A stretch of DNA of 6,914 nt from Candidatus Caccocola faecipullorum (GTDB taxonomy: Bacteria > Synergistota > Synergistia > Synergistales > Synergistaceae), in assembly GCA_018716365.1 (NCBI GenBank), contig DVKA01000273.1:1-6914 (forward strand), in the 5' to 3' direction. The notes beneath the pieces are model-generated. The model ran no database searches and was not told the origin of the DNA. It saw only the letters and a program-made list of their open reading frames with translations. This document shows positions 1-6,703 of the stretch, piece by piece. The translations under genes and the position numbers were made by a program. Position 1 is the first letter of the stretch. Each line of letters starts with the position of its first letter.

Positions 1-37
1 CGTGCGCCGCAATTAGCAATTATATCCTAAATATAGT

Positions 38-42
38 AAGGA
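38..42 (+). promoter_or_regulatory. Shine-Dalgarno of polA (decides the start)
   Basis: AAGGA lies 8 bases before ATG 51. The alternative in-frame ATG at 42 overlaps this element and has no ribosome binding site of its own, so ATG 51 is the better start. The protein then begins MKKDLLLIDGHG, as PolA proteins normally do. The rest of bases 1-50 is AT-rich; I see no convincing -35/-10 pair, and any promoter may lie left of the window. Confidence 0.7.
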
Positions 43-50
43 TGTGTCAA

Positions 51-2609
51 ATGAAAAAAGATCTGCTTCTCATAGACGGCCACGGCCTCGCTTTCAGGGG
101 CTTCTACGCTCTGCCGCAGGAGCTCTGCGCGGAGGACGGCACGCCGACGAACGCCGTGCTCGGATTTTTCAACATGATGCTGAAGGTTATAGACGAATGG
201 CCCGCCGAAGGGCTGGGCATATTTTTCGATCCAAAGGGGCCGACGCGGAGGCACGAGCTCTTCGCGGAGTACAAGCAGACGCGCAGGCCGGCGCCTGAAA
301 ATTTCAAGGTGCAGATGCCGCTTATCATAGAGCTGTGCAAAGCAATGGGCTTTCCCGTCTTTTCGCGCGACGGCGTTGAGGCCGACGACTATATAGTATC
401 GACGGCCAAAGCCTGCGCTGCGTCGGGCTGGGACGTGAAGATACTCTCGGCGGATAAGGACCTGTTTCAGGCGATAGGCGGCGGAATCTCCGTCATCCGC
501 CCGTCGCGCGGCGTGACGGACTTCACGCTCTACGACAGCGTGAACTTCCGCGAAAAGTACGGCTTCGAACCGCCGCTGATGGCGGACTATCTAGCGCTGC
601 TCGGCGACGCCGCGGACAATATCCCGGGCGTGCCCGGCATAGGGGAAAAGACGGCGCTCGACCTTGTCGGGAAATTCGGGCGGCTTGAAGAAATTTACGA
701 AAACCTCGAAAGCGTGCAGAAAGCGCGGCGCGGCAAGCTTGAAGCGGGGCGTGAGGCGGCCTTCATGAGCCGCGTCCTCGTCGTGCCGCAGGAGACGGAG
801 CCGGCGCCCGAGGACGAACTGACTCCGAAGGAGCCGGATATGAACGGACTGTTTGCGCTCTGCACGCGTCTGGGGCTGAAAAAAATTTACGCGCGCTTCG
901 TCGATGAGACGGAGACGGCGGCGATGGAGGCGGCCGCGTCGGTCGAAGTCTCCGAACCGGCAGGCGAGGAAACAGAGCTGGAAAAGCTGCTCGACGCTGA
1001 GGAGATAGCGCTTTCGCCCGCCGTCATGGACGGAGCGCCGCGGTTCTTCGCCGCTGCGGCCGACGGCAGATTCGCGTCGTTCGACGGGCGCGGGGAAAAC
1101 GAACGCGCGCTGTTCCGCGAGTGGGCGAAGCGCGGAAAGCTGCTGCTCTGCGGCTACCGCGAAATCATGAGCGGCTATCCAGACTTCCCGCTGCCGGATC
1201 GCGCGCGGATATATGACGTGGAGACGGCACACTACCTGCTCCACCCGGACCGCGGCGGCGCAGATGGGATGGCGCAGAGCTTCGGAGAGCCGGTCTCGCC
1301 GGGGGCGGGGCTCGCGCTGCGCCTCTTCGGGTACAGAGAGAAGCTCGCCCATGGGATTGAAAAATACGGCCTTGAGAAAGTCATGGACGAAATAGATATG
1401 CCTCTCGCTCCGGCTCTTGCCAGAATGCATTTAATCGGGATGCACTCTGACGCGCCGAAGCTCGAAACGCTCGGCGAAGAACTCTCGCAGAGCATAGCCG
1501 GCTGCGAGGCGGAGATAAAGGAATACGTCGGCGAGGAGATAAACCTCGCTTCGCCGAAGCAGGTCGGAGAACTGCTCTTCGGCAAGCTCATGCTGCCGCC
1601 GATAAAGACGACGAAAGGGGGCGGAGCCTACTCGACGAGCATCACAGTGCTGGAAGAGCTTGCGAAGCTGCCGGAGCCGCTCTGCACAGTGCCAAAGATG
1701 CTTATCAGACACAGGGAAGAATCGAAGATATTCTCCGCGTTCGTACAGCCATTCATAAAATATTCGCGCGACGGCGGCGGTATGATACATTCCACCTTCG
1801 ACCACCTTGCGACAGGTACGGGCAGGCTTGCGAGCCGCGACCCGAACGTCCAGAACGTGCCGGTATTCGGCGAATGGGCCGACCGTTTCCGTTCGTGTTT
1901 CACGCCGCGCGAAGACGACGGCGTGTTCGTCGCGGCGGACTATTCGCAGATAGAGCTGCGCGTCCTAGCCGAGCTGACGGAGGAGGAGAAGCTCATCCGC
2001 GCTTTCCACGAAGGCAGCGACGTCCATCTCGAAACGGCCTCGTGGGTCTTCGGCCTACCTGCCGGGCAGATAACGCCGGAGCAGCGGCGTTTCGCCAAGG
2101 TCGTCAACTTCGGCCTGCTCTACGGAATGAGCGCCTTCGGCCTCGCGCAGCGCCTCGGCGTACCGCGTCCGGCGGCGCAGCGGATTGTCGACAGGTACTT
2201 CAGCGTCCTGCCGAGCGTAAAAAATTACATCACGGAGAGCGTGGCGGAGGCGAAGGACCGCGGCTATACGCGCTCGCTCTTCGGGCGTATCCGCCCGCTC
2301 GCGGAGGTCTCGACTACGGAGGGGCGCGGCGTCGGCGCGATAAACCGCGTCGCGGTCAACACGCCGATACAGAGCACTGCTGCGGACATTGCGAAAATCG
2401 CGCTCTTCCGCCTCGACGCGGCGCTCGCGGAAAAATTCCCCGGCGCGAGGATAGTGCTTCAGGTTCACGACTCGATAGTCTGCGAGTGCGCGCGCAAGGA
2501 CGCTGAGGCGGTGCGCGAGCTTCTCGTGAAAACAATGGAAAGCGTCGACATCCTGAACGTTCCTCTCAAGGCCGAGCCGAAGAGCGGAACTTCGCTGAAA
2601 GATATATAA
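51..2609 (+). CDS. polA: DNA polymerase I (family A) with inactive proofreading domain
   Basis: This is the repair and Okazaki-fragment polymerase, which fills gaps and removes RNA primers in the cytoplasm. From ATG 51 it has 852 residues, closer to Taq-type enzymes than to the 928 residues of E. coli. The 5' nuclease domain (about 1-285) is intact: D9, D60, E110/D112/D113, D135/D137, D186/D189 and the helix-hairpin-helix GVPGIGEKTA (193-202). The middle (about 300-445) corresponds to the 3'-5' exonuclease fold, but I cannot find its DTE motif or the later catalytic aspartates, and the domain is short. The polymerase domain (about 447-852) shows TGRLASRDPNVQNVP (590-604), motif A DYSQIELR (D630, E635), and motif B with R679/R680, K683, F687 and Y691. 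Motif C is QVHDS (D807, S808) where most family members have HDE. F687 is the residue that disfavours dideoxynucleotides in this family. A start at ATG 42 would add three residues but lacks a ribosome binding site. Confidence 0.97.
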   Translation: MKKDLLLIDGHGLAFRGFYALPQELCAEDGTPTNAVLGFFNMMLKVIDEWPAEGLGIFFDPKGPTRRHELFAEYKQTRRPAPENFKVQMPLIIELCKAMGFPVFSRDGVEADDYIVSTAKACAASGWDVKILSADKDLFQAIGGGISVIRPSRGVTDFTLYDSVNFREKYGFEPPLMADYLALLGDAADNIPGVPGIGEKTALDLVGKFGRLEEIYENLESVQKARRGKLEAGREAAFMSRVLVVPQETEPAPEDELTPKEPDMNGLFALCTRLGLKKIYARFVDETETAAMEAAASVEVSEPAGEETELEKLLDAEEIALSPAVMDGAPRFFAAAADGRFASFDGRGENERALFREWAKRGKLLLCGYREIMSGYPDFPLPDRARIYDVETAHYLLHPDRGGADGMAQSFGEPVSPGAGLALRLFGYREKLAHGIEKYGLEKVMDEIDMPLAPALARMHLIGMHSDAPKLETLGEELSQSIAGCEAEIKEYVGEEINLASPKQVGELLFGKLMLPPIKTTKGGGAYSTSITVLEELAKLPEPLCTVPKMLIRHREESKIFSAFVQPFIKYSRDGGGMIHSTFDHLATGTGRLASRDPNVQNVPVFGEWADRFRSCFTPREDDGVFVAADYSQIELRVLAELTEEEKLIRAFHEGSDVHLETASWVFGLPAGQITPEQRRFAKVVNFGLLYGMSAFGLAQRLGVPRPAAQRIVDRYFSVLPSVKNYITESVAEAKDRGYTRSLFGRIRPLAEVSTTEGRGVGAINRVAVNTPIQSTAADIAKIALFRLDAALAEKFPGARIVLQVHDSIVCECARKDAEAVRELLVKTMESVDILNVPLKAEPKSGTSLKDI

Positions 2610-2617
2610 TATAGAAT

Positions 2618-2651
2618 GGAGCCCAGCGCGGGAGGCTCCGGCGAAACGCCG
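2618..2651 (+). other. Two tandem GC-rich hairpins after polA
   Basis: Nine bases past the polA stop, GGAGCC (2618-2623) can pair with GGCTCC (2634-2639) around a 10-base loop. CGGCG (2639-2643) can then pair with CGCCG (2647-2651) around AAA; the two stems share base 2639. No T-tract follows, so this is not a standard intrinsic terminator. It could slow 3' decay of the polA mRNA, aid factor-dependent termination, or be chance in GC-rich DNA. Confidence 0.3.
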
Positions 2652-2660
2652 TCTGCCGTC

Positions 2661-2689
2661 TTGCGCGCGCGGGGAAAGTGGAATATAAT
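2661..2689 (+). promoter_or_regulatory. Sigma70-type promoter of rpmE
   Basis: TTGCGC (2661-2666) is separated by 17 bases from a perfect TATAAT (2684-2689). This predicts transcription starting near 2696 and a leader of about 40 bases before the rpmE TTG. The -35 box matches the consensus at three of six positions; the spacing and the -10 box carry the call. The promoter lets rpmE be expressed independently of polA. Confidence 0.7.
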
Positions 2690-2704
2690 ACGTTGCTGTA
2701 TGTT

Positions 2705-2722
2705 AGACGTACTAGTACATCT
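2705..2722 (+). promoter_or_regulatory. Near-palindromic rpmE leader element next to the ribosome binding site
   Basis: AGACGTACTAGTACATCT is a near-perfect inverted repeat: the core GTACTAGTAC (2709-2718) is fully self-complementary, then comes one C/A mismatch, then three more pairs. Two G-U pairs could extend it into the GGAGG at 2723. It lies inside the predicted rpmE leader. As RNA it could form a hairpin abutting the ribosome binding site. As DNA it could bind a dimeric repressor just downstream of the transcription start. Autoregulation of bL31 through leader structures is known in other bacteria; its presence here is inferred. Confidence 0.4.
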
Positions 2723-2727
2723 GGAGG
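2723..2727 (+). promoter_or_regulatory. Shine-Dalgarno of rpmE (decides the TTG start)
   Basis: GGAGG lies 8 bases before TTG 2736, an ideal distance. It fixes the start at TTG instead of the in-frame ATG at 2616, which would add 40 residues unlike bL31 and would begin upstream of the promoter. Confidence 0.8.
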
Positions 2728-2735
2728 TGCGACAA

Positions 2736-2972
2736 TTGAAAAAGGGTATTCATCCGAAATACGAAGTCTGCAAGGTGACCTGCGCCTGCGGCAATACATT
2801 TGAAACAAGGTCGACGGTGGGCGACATGAGAGTTTCCGTCTGCAGCGCGTGCCATCCCTTCTACACCGGCAAAAAGGGCCGCGTGATCGAAGCCGGACGC
2901 CTTGAGAAGTTCCGTCAGAAATATGCCGGCGTGAACTACGGACAGAAGAGCGCCAAAGAGACCGCCGAATAG
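2736..2972 (+). CDS. rpmE: Large ribosomal subunit protein bL31 (zinc-binding type)
   Basis: bL31 is a 50S protein that bridges the central protuberance to the 30S head. The product has 78 residues, slightly above the usual 66-75, and begins MKKGIHPKYE, the standard bL31 opening. Cysteines C16, C18, C36 and C39 (CAC and CSAC) are the four ligands of the zinc-containing C+ form, and C12 is an additional cysteine. The conserved HPFYTGKKGRV follows at 40-50, and a short charged tail ends the protein. Translation starts at TTG behind a strong GGAGG. The gene has its own promoter and is followed by a strong terminator, so it appears to be a single-gene transcription unit. A zinc-independent C- paralogue, if the organism has one, is not in this window. 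Confidence 0.96.
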   Translation: MKKGIHPKYEVCKVTCACGNTFETRSTVGDMRVSVCSACHPFYTGKKGRVIEAGRLEKFRQKYAGVNYGQKSAKETAE

Positions 2973-2984
2973 CTTTTTATCAAA

Positions 2985-3029
2985 AAGGGGGGGGAGCGCG
3001 CTTTGCGGACTCCCCTCTTTTCTTATCTT
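2985..3029 (+). terminator. Rho-independent terminator after rpmE
   Basis: Thirteen bases after the rpmE stop, AAGGGGGGGGAG (2985-2996) pairs with CTCCCCTCTTTT (3010-3021), with several G-U pairs at the base. A smaller CGC/GCG helix can form inside the loop, and the T-rich CTTATCTT follows. The A-run before the stem (2982-2986) could give partial function on the minus strand. The left arm contains a run of eight G. Confidence 0.8.
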
Positions 3030-3063
3030 CTCAGCCCGCCGGGCAAAAAGGAGAGGTGACGTC

Positions 3064-3756
3064 ATGCCCGTGTATGTGAAGCTCATAGCGTCCACGCCCG
3101 ACGCCGACAGGGTCGTTGCGGCCGCGGCGAAGATATGTTACAGCCCGTCGGGGGCGGCGGAGATACTTGACGGCCTTGACGAAAATAAAACGGCGTCGTT
3201 CCTCTCGATGCTGCGCAGGGCGGGACACTTTTCGCCGTTTGAGCACGCTTCTTTCACCTTTGCGATAGAGGGGCTGAGCCGCGTCGCCACGCACCAGCTC
3301 GTACGCCACAGGGTCGCAAGCTATTCGCAGCAGAGCCAGCGCTATGTGGAAATGAAAGGCAACTGCTGCATAGTGCCGCCGTCGGTCGCTGAAAACGCGG
3401 AGGCGAAAGCCGTCTTCGACAAGCAGGCGGAGGCCGCCTTCGAGGCCTATCAGAAGCTCGTCGCTATCGGAGTGCCGCGCGAAGACGCGCGCTTCATCCT
3501 GCCGCACGGCTTTGAGACGCGCCTCGTAGTCACGATGAACGCGCGCGAGCTGCACCACTTCTTTGCGCTGAGGCTCTGCCGCAGGGCGCAGTGGGAGATA
3601 CGCGAGACGGCGCGCGGGATGCTGCGCGAGGCGAGAGCGGCCGCGCCGCGGCTCTTCGACGCTGCAGGCCCATCGTGCGTGACGGATGGAAAATGCGCCG
3701 AGGCGCATCCCTGCGGAAACCCATATAAAGATATGGAGCAGATGCTTTCCGAATGA
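3064..3756 (+). CDS. thyX: Flavin-dependent thymidylate synthase
   Basis: ThyX makes dTMP from dUMP using methylenetetrahydrofolate as carbon donor and NAD(P)H through FAD as reductant, releasing tetrahydrofolate rather than dihydrofolate. It works as a cytoplasmic homotetramer. The product has 230 residues, normal for the family. The signature RHRx7S is complete (R81-H82-R83 to S91, RHRVASYSQQS), preceded by HFSPFEHASFTF (55-66). The conserved N159-ARELHHF block and AQWEIR (175-180) follow. The tail contains three cysteines (C205, C211, C217). ATG 3064 is preceded by AGGAG and GAGG at 3049-3056. A small GCCC/GGGC stem (3034-3044) sits just before that site. The gene follows the rpmE terminator and overlaps the next gene by 4 bases, so it probably leads the thyX-DUF1385-prfA-prmC unit. 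A weak promoter-like TTGCGG with TATCTT (3003-3029, 15-base spacer) overlaps the terminator and is only tentative. Confidence 0.97.
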   Translation: MPVYVKLIASTPDADRVVAAAAKICYSPSGAAEILDGLDENKTASFLSMLRRAGHFSPFEHASFTFAIEGLSRVATHQLVRHRVASYSQQSQRYVEMKGNCCIVPPSVAENAEAKAVFDKQAEAAFEAYQKLVAIGVPREDARFILPHGFETRLVVTMNARELHHFFALRLCRRAQWEIRETARGMLREARAAAPRLFDAAGPSCVTDGKCAEAHPCGNPYKDMEQMLSE

Positions 3757-4709
3757 CCTTCGCGTGCCGCGCCTTTCATTTTATAATTTCCGCCTTCGCC
3801 GGGGCCGCGCCGAAAAGAATACCGGTCGGCGGACAGGCGGTCATAGAGGGCGTCCTCATGAAAGGGCCGGAGCACTGGGGGCTCGCAGTCCGCGAACCCG
3901 GAGGAAAGATATTCCTCAAATCGTGGCTCGGCTCCGAATGGCTCAAAAAAGGAATATGGAAATATCCCGTCGTACGCGGCTTCGCTACGATGGTGGAGAT
4001 GATGCGCGTCGGTATGCGGGCGCTGTCGATGTCCGCGGACATAAGCCTCGGCGAAGAAGAGAAGATAACGCCGCTTGAAACGGCGCTCTCAGTCGGCGCC
4101 GCGCTGCTTGGGGTCGTCGGAATCTTCGTCGCGCTTCCGATGTTCGCCTCGGAATTTCTGACGGAGCGCTTCGGCTTCACTCACTTTGAAAAAAACATAG
4201 CCGAGGGCGTGATACGCGGCGTTATCTTCGTCGCCTACGTCGCGCTCATCTCGCTCTGGAAAGATATAGCCCGCGTCTTTGAGTATCACGGCGCGGAGCA
4301 CAAGACTATAAACGCCTATGAGAGCGGCGCGGATCTGACCCCGGAAAACGCCGCCGCATATTCGCGGATACACCGCCGCTGCGGCACGTCGTTCCTGATA
4401 ATCGTCATTCTGGTCAGTATCATCGTCTTTTCCGCAATCGACGGCGGAGGCGCGCTCTGGCGTGTCGGAAGCCGCGTCGTGCTGCTCCCGCTCGTGATAG
4501 GCGTATCGTACGAATTCATAAGGGCCGCCTCCAATTCCGACACATGGGGCGTATGGAGCATAAAGCCGGCCCTTCTGCTCCAGTATATAACGACGAGGGA
4601 GCCGTCGCCCGACCAGCTCGAAGTCGCAATTGCGGCGCTCGACGTGGCTCTCGACCCTTCAAAAGATATTACTACGGCAGGTGGTGCTGAAGATGGAACT
4701 GATAGATAA
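3753..4709 (+). CDS. DUF1385 family (YqhQ-type) integral membrane protein
   Basis: The product has 318 residues and belongs to the DUF1385 family, whose biochemical role is not established. Family marks are [15 protein letters not shown] (25-39), [13 protein letters not shown] (178-190), IHRRCGTSF (206-214) and a C-terminal [15 protein letters not shown] block (282-296). Hydrophobic stretches suggest four membrane segments at about 113-131, 153-169, 213-229 and 242-258, with the conserved HGAEHK and HRRCGTS loop between the second and third. The histidines, glutamate and cysteine there look like a metal or active site, but that is inference. ATG 3753 overlaps the thyX stop as ATGA and has only a distant GGAG (3736-3739), so translation is probably coupled. 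No other ATG, GTG or TTG lies between it and the conserved VGGQ. The first 22 residues are atypical and include a short hydrophobic run. DUF1385 genes commonly neighbour rpmE, prmC and prfA in other bacteria. Confidence 0.92.
   Translation: MTFACRAFHFIISAFAGAAPKRIPVGGQAVIEGVLMKGPEHWGLAVREPGGKIFLKSWLGSEWLKKGIWKYPVVRGFATMVEMMRVGMRALSMSADISLGEEEKITPLETALSVGAALLGVVGIFVALPMFASEFLTERFGFTHFEKNIAEGVIRGVIFVAYVALISLWKDIARVFEYHGAEHKTINAYESGADLTPENAAAYSRIHRRCGTSFLIIVILVSIIVFSAIDGGGALWRVGSRVVLLPLVIGVSYEFIRAASNSDTWGVWSIKPALLLQYITTREPSPDQLEVAIAALDVALDPSKDITTAGGAEDGTDR
4679..4684 (+). promoter_or_regulatory. Shine-Dalgarno of prfA (decides the start)
   Basis: AGGTGG lies 8 bases before ATG 4693, inside the end of the DUF1385 gene. 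It supports ATG 4693 over the in-frame ATG at 4630, which would add 21 residues not expected in RF1. Confidence 0.6.
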
Positions 4710-5766
4710 GTTAAAAGAGATCGAGGCCAGTTTCAGAGAACTCGAAAAGAAAATGGCCGACCCTGAAATCGTCAACGACCCGCATGAGATGCAGCAGCTC
4801 GGCAAAAAGCACGTGGAGCTGACGCCGATAGTCGACGCCTTCTCCGAGTACGAGAAGGTGCTTAACGGCATCGCCGAGGCGAAGGAAATGGCCGAGGGCG
4901 ACGACGAGGAAATGCGCGAGCTCGCGAAGGACGAGCTTGCCGAGCTTGAGGCGCGCGTGCCGGAACTCGAACGCGAGATTCGTATTCTGCTTCTCCCGAA
5001 GGATATGAACGACGAAAAAAGCGTCATCATAGAAATCCGCGGCGGAGCGGGCGGAGACGAAGCCGCGCTCTTCTCGGCGGACCTCTTCCGTATGTACACG
5101 CGCTTCGCGGAACGCCAGCGCTGGAAGACGGAGATAATCTCGATGAGCGAAACGGGCATCGGCGGCTTCAAGGAAGTCATCTTCCGCGTCGACGGGACGG
5201 CGGCCTTCAGTATGCTCAAGTTTGAAAGCGGCGTCCACCGCGTGCAGCGCGTGCCGGAGACGGAAGCCAGCGGACGCATCCACACCTCGACTGCGACCGT
5301 GGCCGTTCTGCCCGAAGCCGCGGAAGTCGACGTGGAGATACGCCCGGAAGACCTCAAGATAGACACCTACCGTTCGAGCGGAGCGGGCGGACAGCACGTC
5401 AACATGACCGACTCCGCAGTGCGCATAACGCACCTTCCGACCGGCATAGTCGTTACGTGCCAGGACGAACGCTCGCAGATAAAGAACCGCGCGAAGGCGA
5501 TGCAGTTCCTTCGCACGAAGCTCTACGACGCGGAGCTCCAGCGCCAGAACGCCGAGCTTGCGGCGGAGCGCAAGGGGCAGGTAGGCACCGGCGACCGCGC
5601 GGAGCGCATACGCACCTACAACTTCCCGCAGAACCGCCTCACCGACCACCGTATCAACCTCACGCTCTACAAGCTTGACCAGATACTCGACGGCGACCTC
5701 TACGAGCTCATTCGTATGCTGACGGAGGCCGACCAGGCCGAAAAGCTCAAGGCGCTCTCGGTGTAG
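4693..5766 (+). CDS. prfA: Peptide chain release factor 1
   Basis: RF1 recognises UAG and UAA in the ribosomal A site and triggers hydrolysis of peptidyl-tRNA. From ATG 4693 the protein has 357 residues (E. coli has 360). It has a helical, charged N-terminal domain (about 1-95), then the stop-codon reading loop with PET at 188-190 in the context [16 protein letters not shown]. That is the RF1-type PxT, not the SPF of RF2. The catalytic GGQ is at 232-234 within [28 protein letters not shown] sequence. Gln234 is the residue expected to be N5-methylated by PrmC, encoded 2 bases downstream. The 5' end overlaps the DUF1385 gene by 17 bases. The UAG stop of this gene is one of RF1's own substrates. 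Confidence 0.97.
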   Translation: MELIDKLKEIEASFRELEKKMADPEIVNDPHEMQQLGKKHVELTPIVDAFSEYEKVLNGIAEAKEMAEGDDEEMRELAKDELAELEARVPELEREIRILLLPKDMNDEKSVIIEIRGGAGGDEAALFSADLFRMYTRFAERQRWKTEIISMSETGIGGFKEVIFRVDGTAAFSMLKFESGVHRVQRVPETEASGRIHTSTATVAVLPEAAEVDVEIRPEDLKIDTYRSSGAGGQHVNMTDSAVRITHLPTGIVVTCQDERSQIKNRAKAMQFLRTKLYDAELQRQNAELAAERKGQVGTGDRAERIRTYNFPQNRLTDHRINLTLYKLDQILDGDLYELIRMLTEADQAEKLKALSV

Positions 5767-5768
5767 CG

Positions 5769-6617
5769 GTGCGCGTACAGGAGCTGCGCCGCCGCGCGAG
5801 GAGTTTGCTCGTAAGCTCCGGCACGGCGCGCCCCGAATATTCCGCAGATTTGATTTTGGCGTCGGCGCTCGGACTTCCGCGCGCCGCGCTTTTATGGAAC
5901 GACGAAGAAGTGGCGGAGGATAAGCTTGCGCGCGCCGAATCTCTGGCGTCCCGCCGCGCATCCGGCGTCCCGCTCTCCTACGTTCTTCACGAAGCCGAAT
6001 TTTACGGGTATAGATTCAAGGTCGGGCGCGGCGTCCTGATTCCGCGTCCTGAAACAGAGCTGCTTGTTGAGGAGGCGCTCCGCCTATTCCCGCGCGGAAC
6101 GGAGGCGCGCTTCGCCGACTGGTGCACCGGCAGCGGCTGCATAGCGGTCGCGCTGCTTCTGGAAAATCCGGCGCTCTCTGCTATCGGCGTCGACAAAAGC
6201 CGCAGCGCGCTCAAATGGGCCGCGCTCAACAGAAAGCTCCACGGCCTCGAAAAACGCTTCGAGCTCGTGCGCAACGGCGAGCCTTCGCTTGCGCCGGTCG
6301 CGGACGGCTCGCTCGACTTCATCGTGACGAACCCGCCATACATACCGCGCCGCGAGCTCGCAGGGCTCATGAGCGAAGTGCGCGACTACGAGCCGCGCGC
6401 GGCGCTCGACGGCGGCGAAGATGGAACGGAGCTCTACGCGAAATTTTTCGCCGCCTTCCCGCGTATGCTGAAAACCGGCGGCCTGCTCATGGCCGAGACC
6501 GCGGGGGCTGAACAGATTTGTTCTCTTGACGGTATGGCTTCGCGCGAGTTTGTTCTCGTGAATAAAATATCGGATTACAACGGAATAATTCGCCATGTAA
6601 TATGGCGCAAACGATAA
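5769..6617 (+). CDS. prmC: Peptide chain release factor N5-glutamine methyltransferase
   Basis: PrmC transfers a methyl group from S-adenosylmethionine to the GGQ glutamine of release factors, raising termination efficiency. The product has 282 residues (E. coli has 277). It has an N-terminal helical substrate-binding domain (about 1-75), the family block VLIPRPETELLVEEA (89-103), SAM motif I as DWCTGSGCIAVAL (117-129), an acidic motif II at D142, and the catalytic NPPY at 188-191 in DFIVTNPPYIP. Motif I departs from the usual DLGTGTG at W118 and C119, but its later glycines are kept. The start is GTG 5769, 2 bases after the prfA stop. The only purine-rich element, AAGG at 5749-5752, is too far away to be strong, so the gene is probably translated by coupling to prfA. 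TTG 5805 is a less likely start. The NPPY and PRPETE context separates it from generic methyltransferases. Confidence 0.95.
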   Translation: MRVQELRRRARSLLVSSGTARPEYSADLILASALGLPRAALLWNDEEVAEDKLARAESLASRRASGVPLSYVLHEAEFYGYRFKVGRGVLIPRPETELLVEEALRLFPRGTEARFADWCTGSGCIAVALLLENPALSAIGVDKSRSALKWAALNRKLHGLEKRFELVRNGEPSLAPVADGSLDFIVTNPPYIPRRELAGLMSEVRDYEPRAALDGGEDGTELYAKFFAAFPRMLKTGGLLMAETAGAEQICSLDGMASREFVLVNKISDYNGIIRHVIWRKR

Positions 6618-6624
6618 AATTTTA

Positions 6625-6630
6625 TATAAT
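6625..6630 (+). promoter_or_regulatory. Possible -10 box upstream of trxB
   Basis: A perfect TATAAT sits in an AT-rich patch of the 86-base spacer between prmC and trxB, with an overlapping TATAGT at 6630-6635. No acceptable -35 hexamer lies 16-18 bases upstream and there is no TGN extension, so the promoter is tentative. If used, it would leave a leader of roughly 65 bases before trxB. Confidence 0.35.
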
Positions 6631-6703
6631 ATAGTATATGTGAAGAAATTCGTAAGCAGTACGCGCAAAGCAAGATTAAAAAATAAGAGAGGATGTTTTC
6701 GCT

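Noticed and set aside
1..50. Promoter for polA in the AT-rich leader
   Set aside because: TATATC (21-26) and TATAGT (32-37) resemble -10 boxes, but the first would need a -35 outside the window and the second lacks one at 16-18 bases and lies too close to the start codon.
591..1430. Minus-strand open frame of 279 residues opposite polA
   Set aside because: Antisense shadow of a conserved gene, low-complexity arginine-rich composition, no recognisable motif.
2605..2610. TATAAT at the polA stop codon as a second rpmE promoter
   Set aside because: No -35-like hexamer at 16-18 bases upstream and no TGN extension; a better promoter lies at 2661-2689.
2616..2735. 40-residue N-terminal extension of bL31 from ATG 2616
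   Set aside because: It would start upstream of the TATAAT promoter and lacks bL31 similarity; the GGAGG and TTG at 2736 give the standard MKKGIHPKYE start.
4711..5961. Minus-strand open frame of 416 residues opposite prfA and the start of prmC
   Set aside because: It lies antisense to well-recognised genes, is arginine-rich with no recognisable domain, and is the kind of stop-free frame GC-rich codon usage produces.
6591..6607. Hairpin CGCCAT/ATGGCG at the end of prmC as a terminator
   Set aside because: The stem has only 6 pairs, lies inside coding sequence, and its nearest T-run is about 12 bases downstream, so intrinsic termination is not supported.
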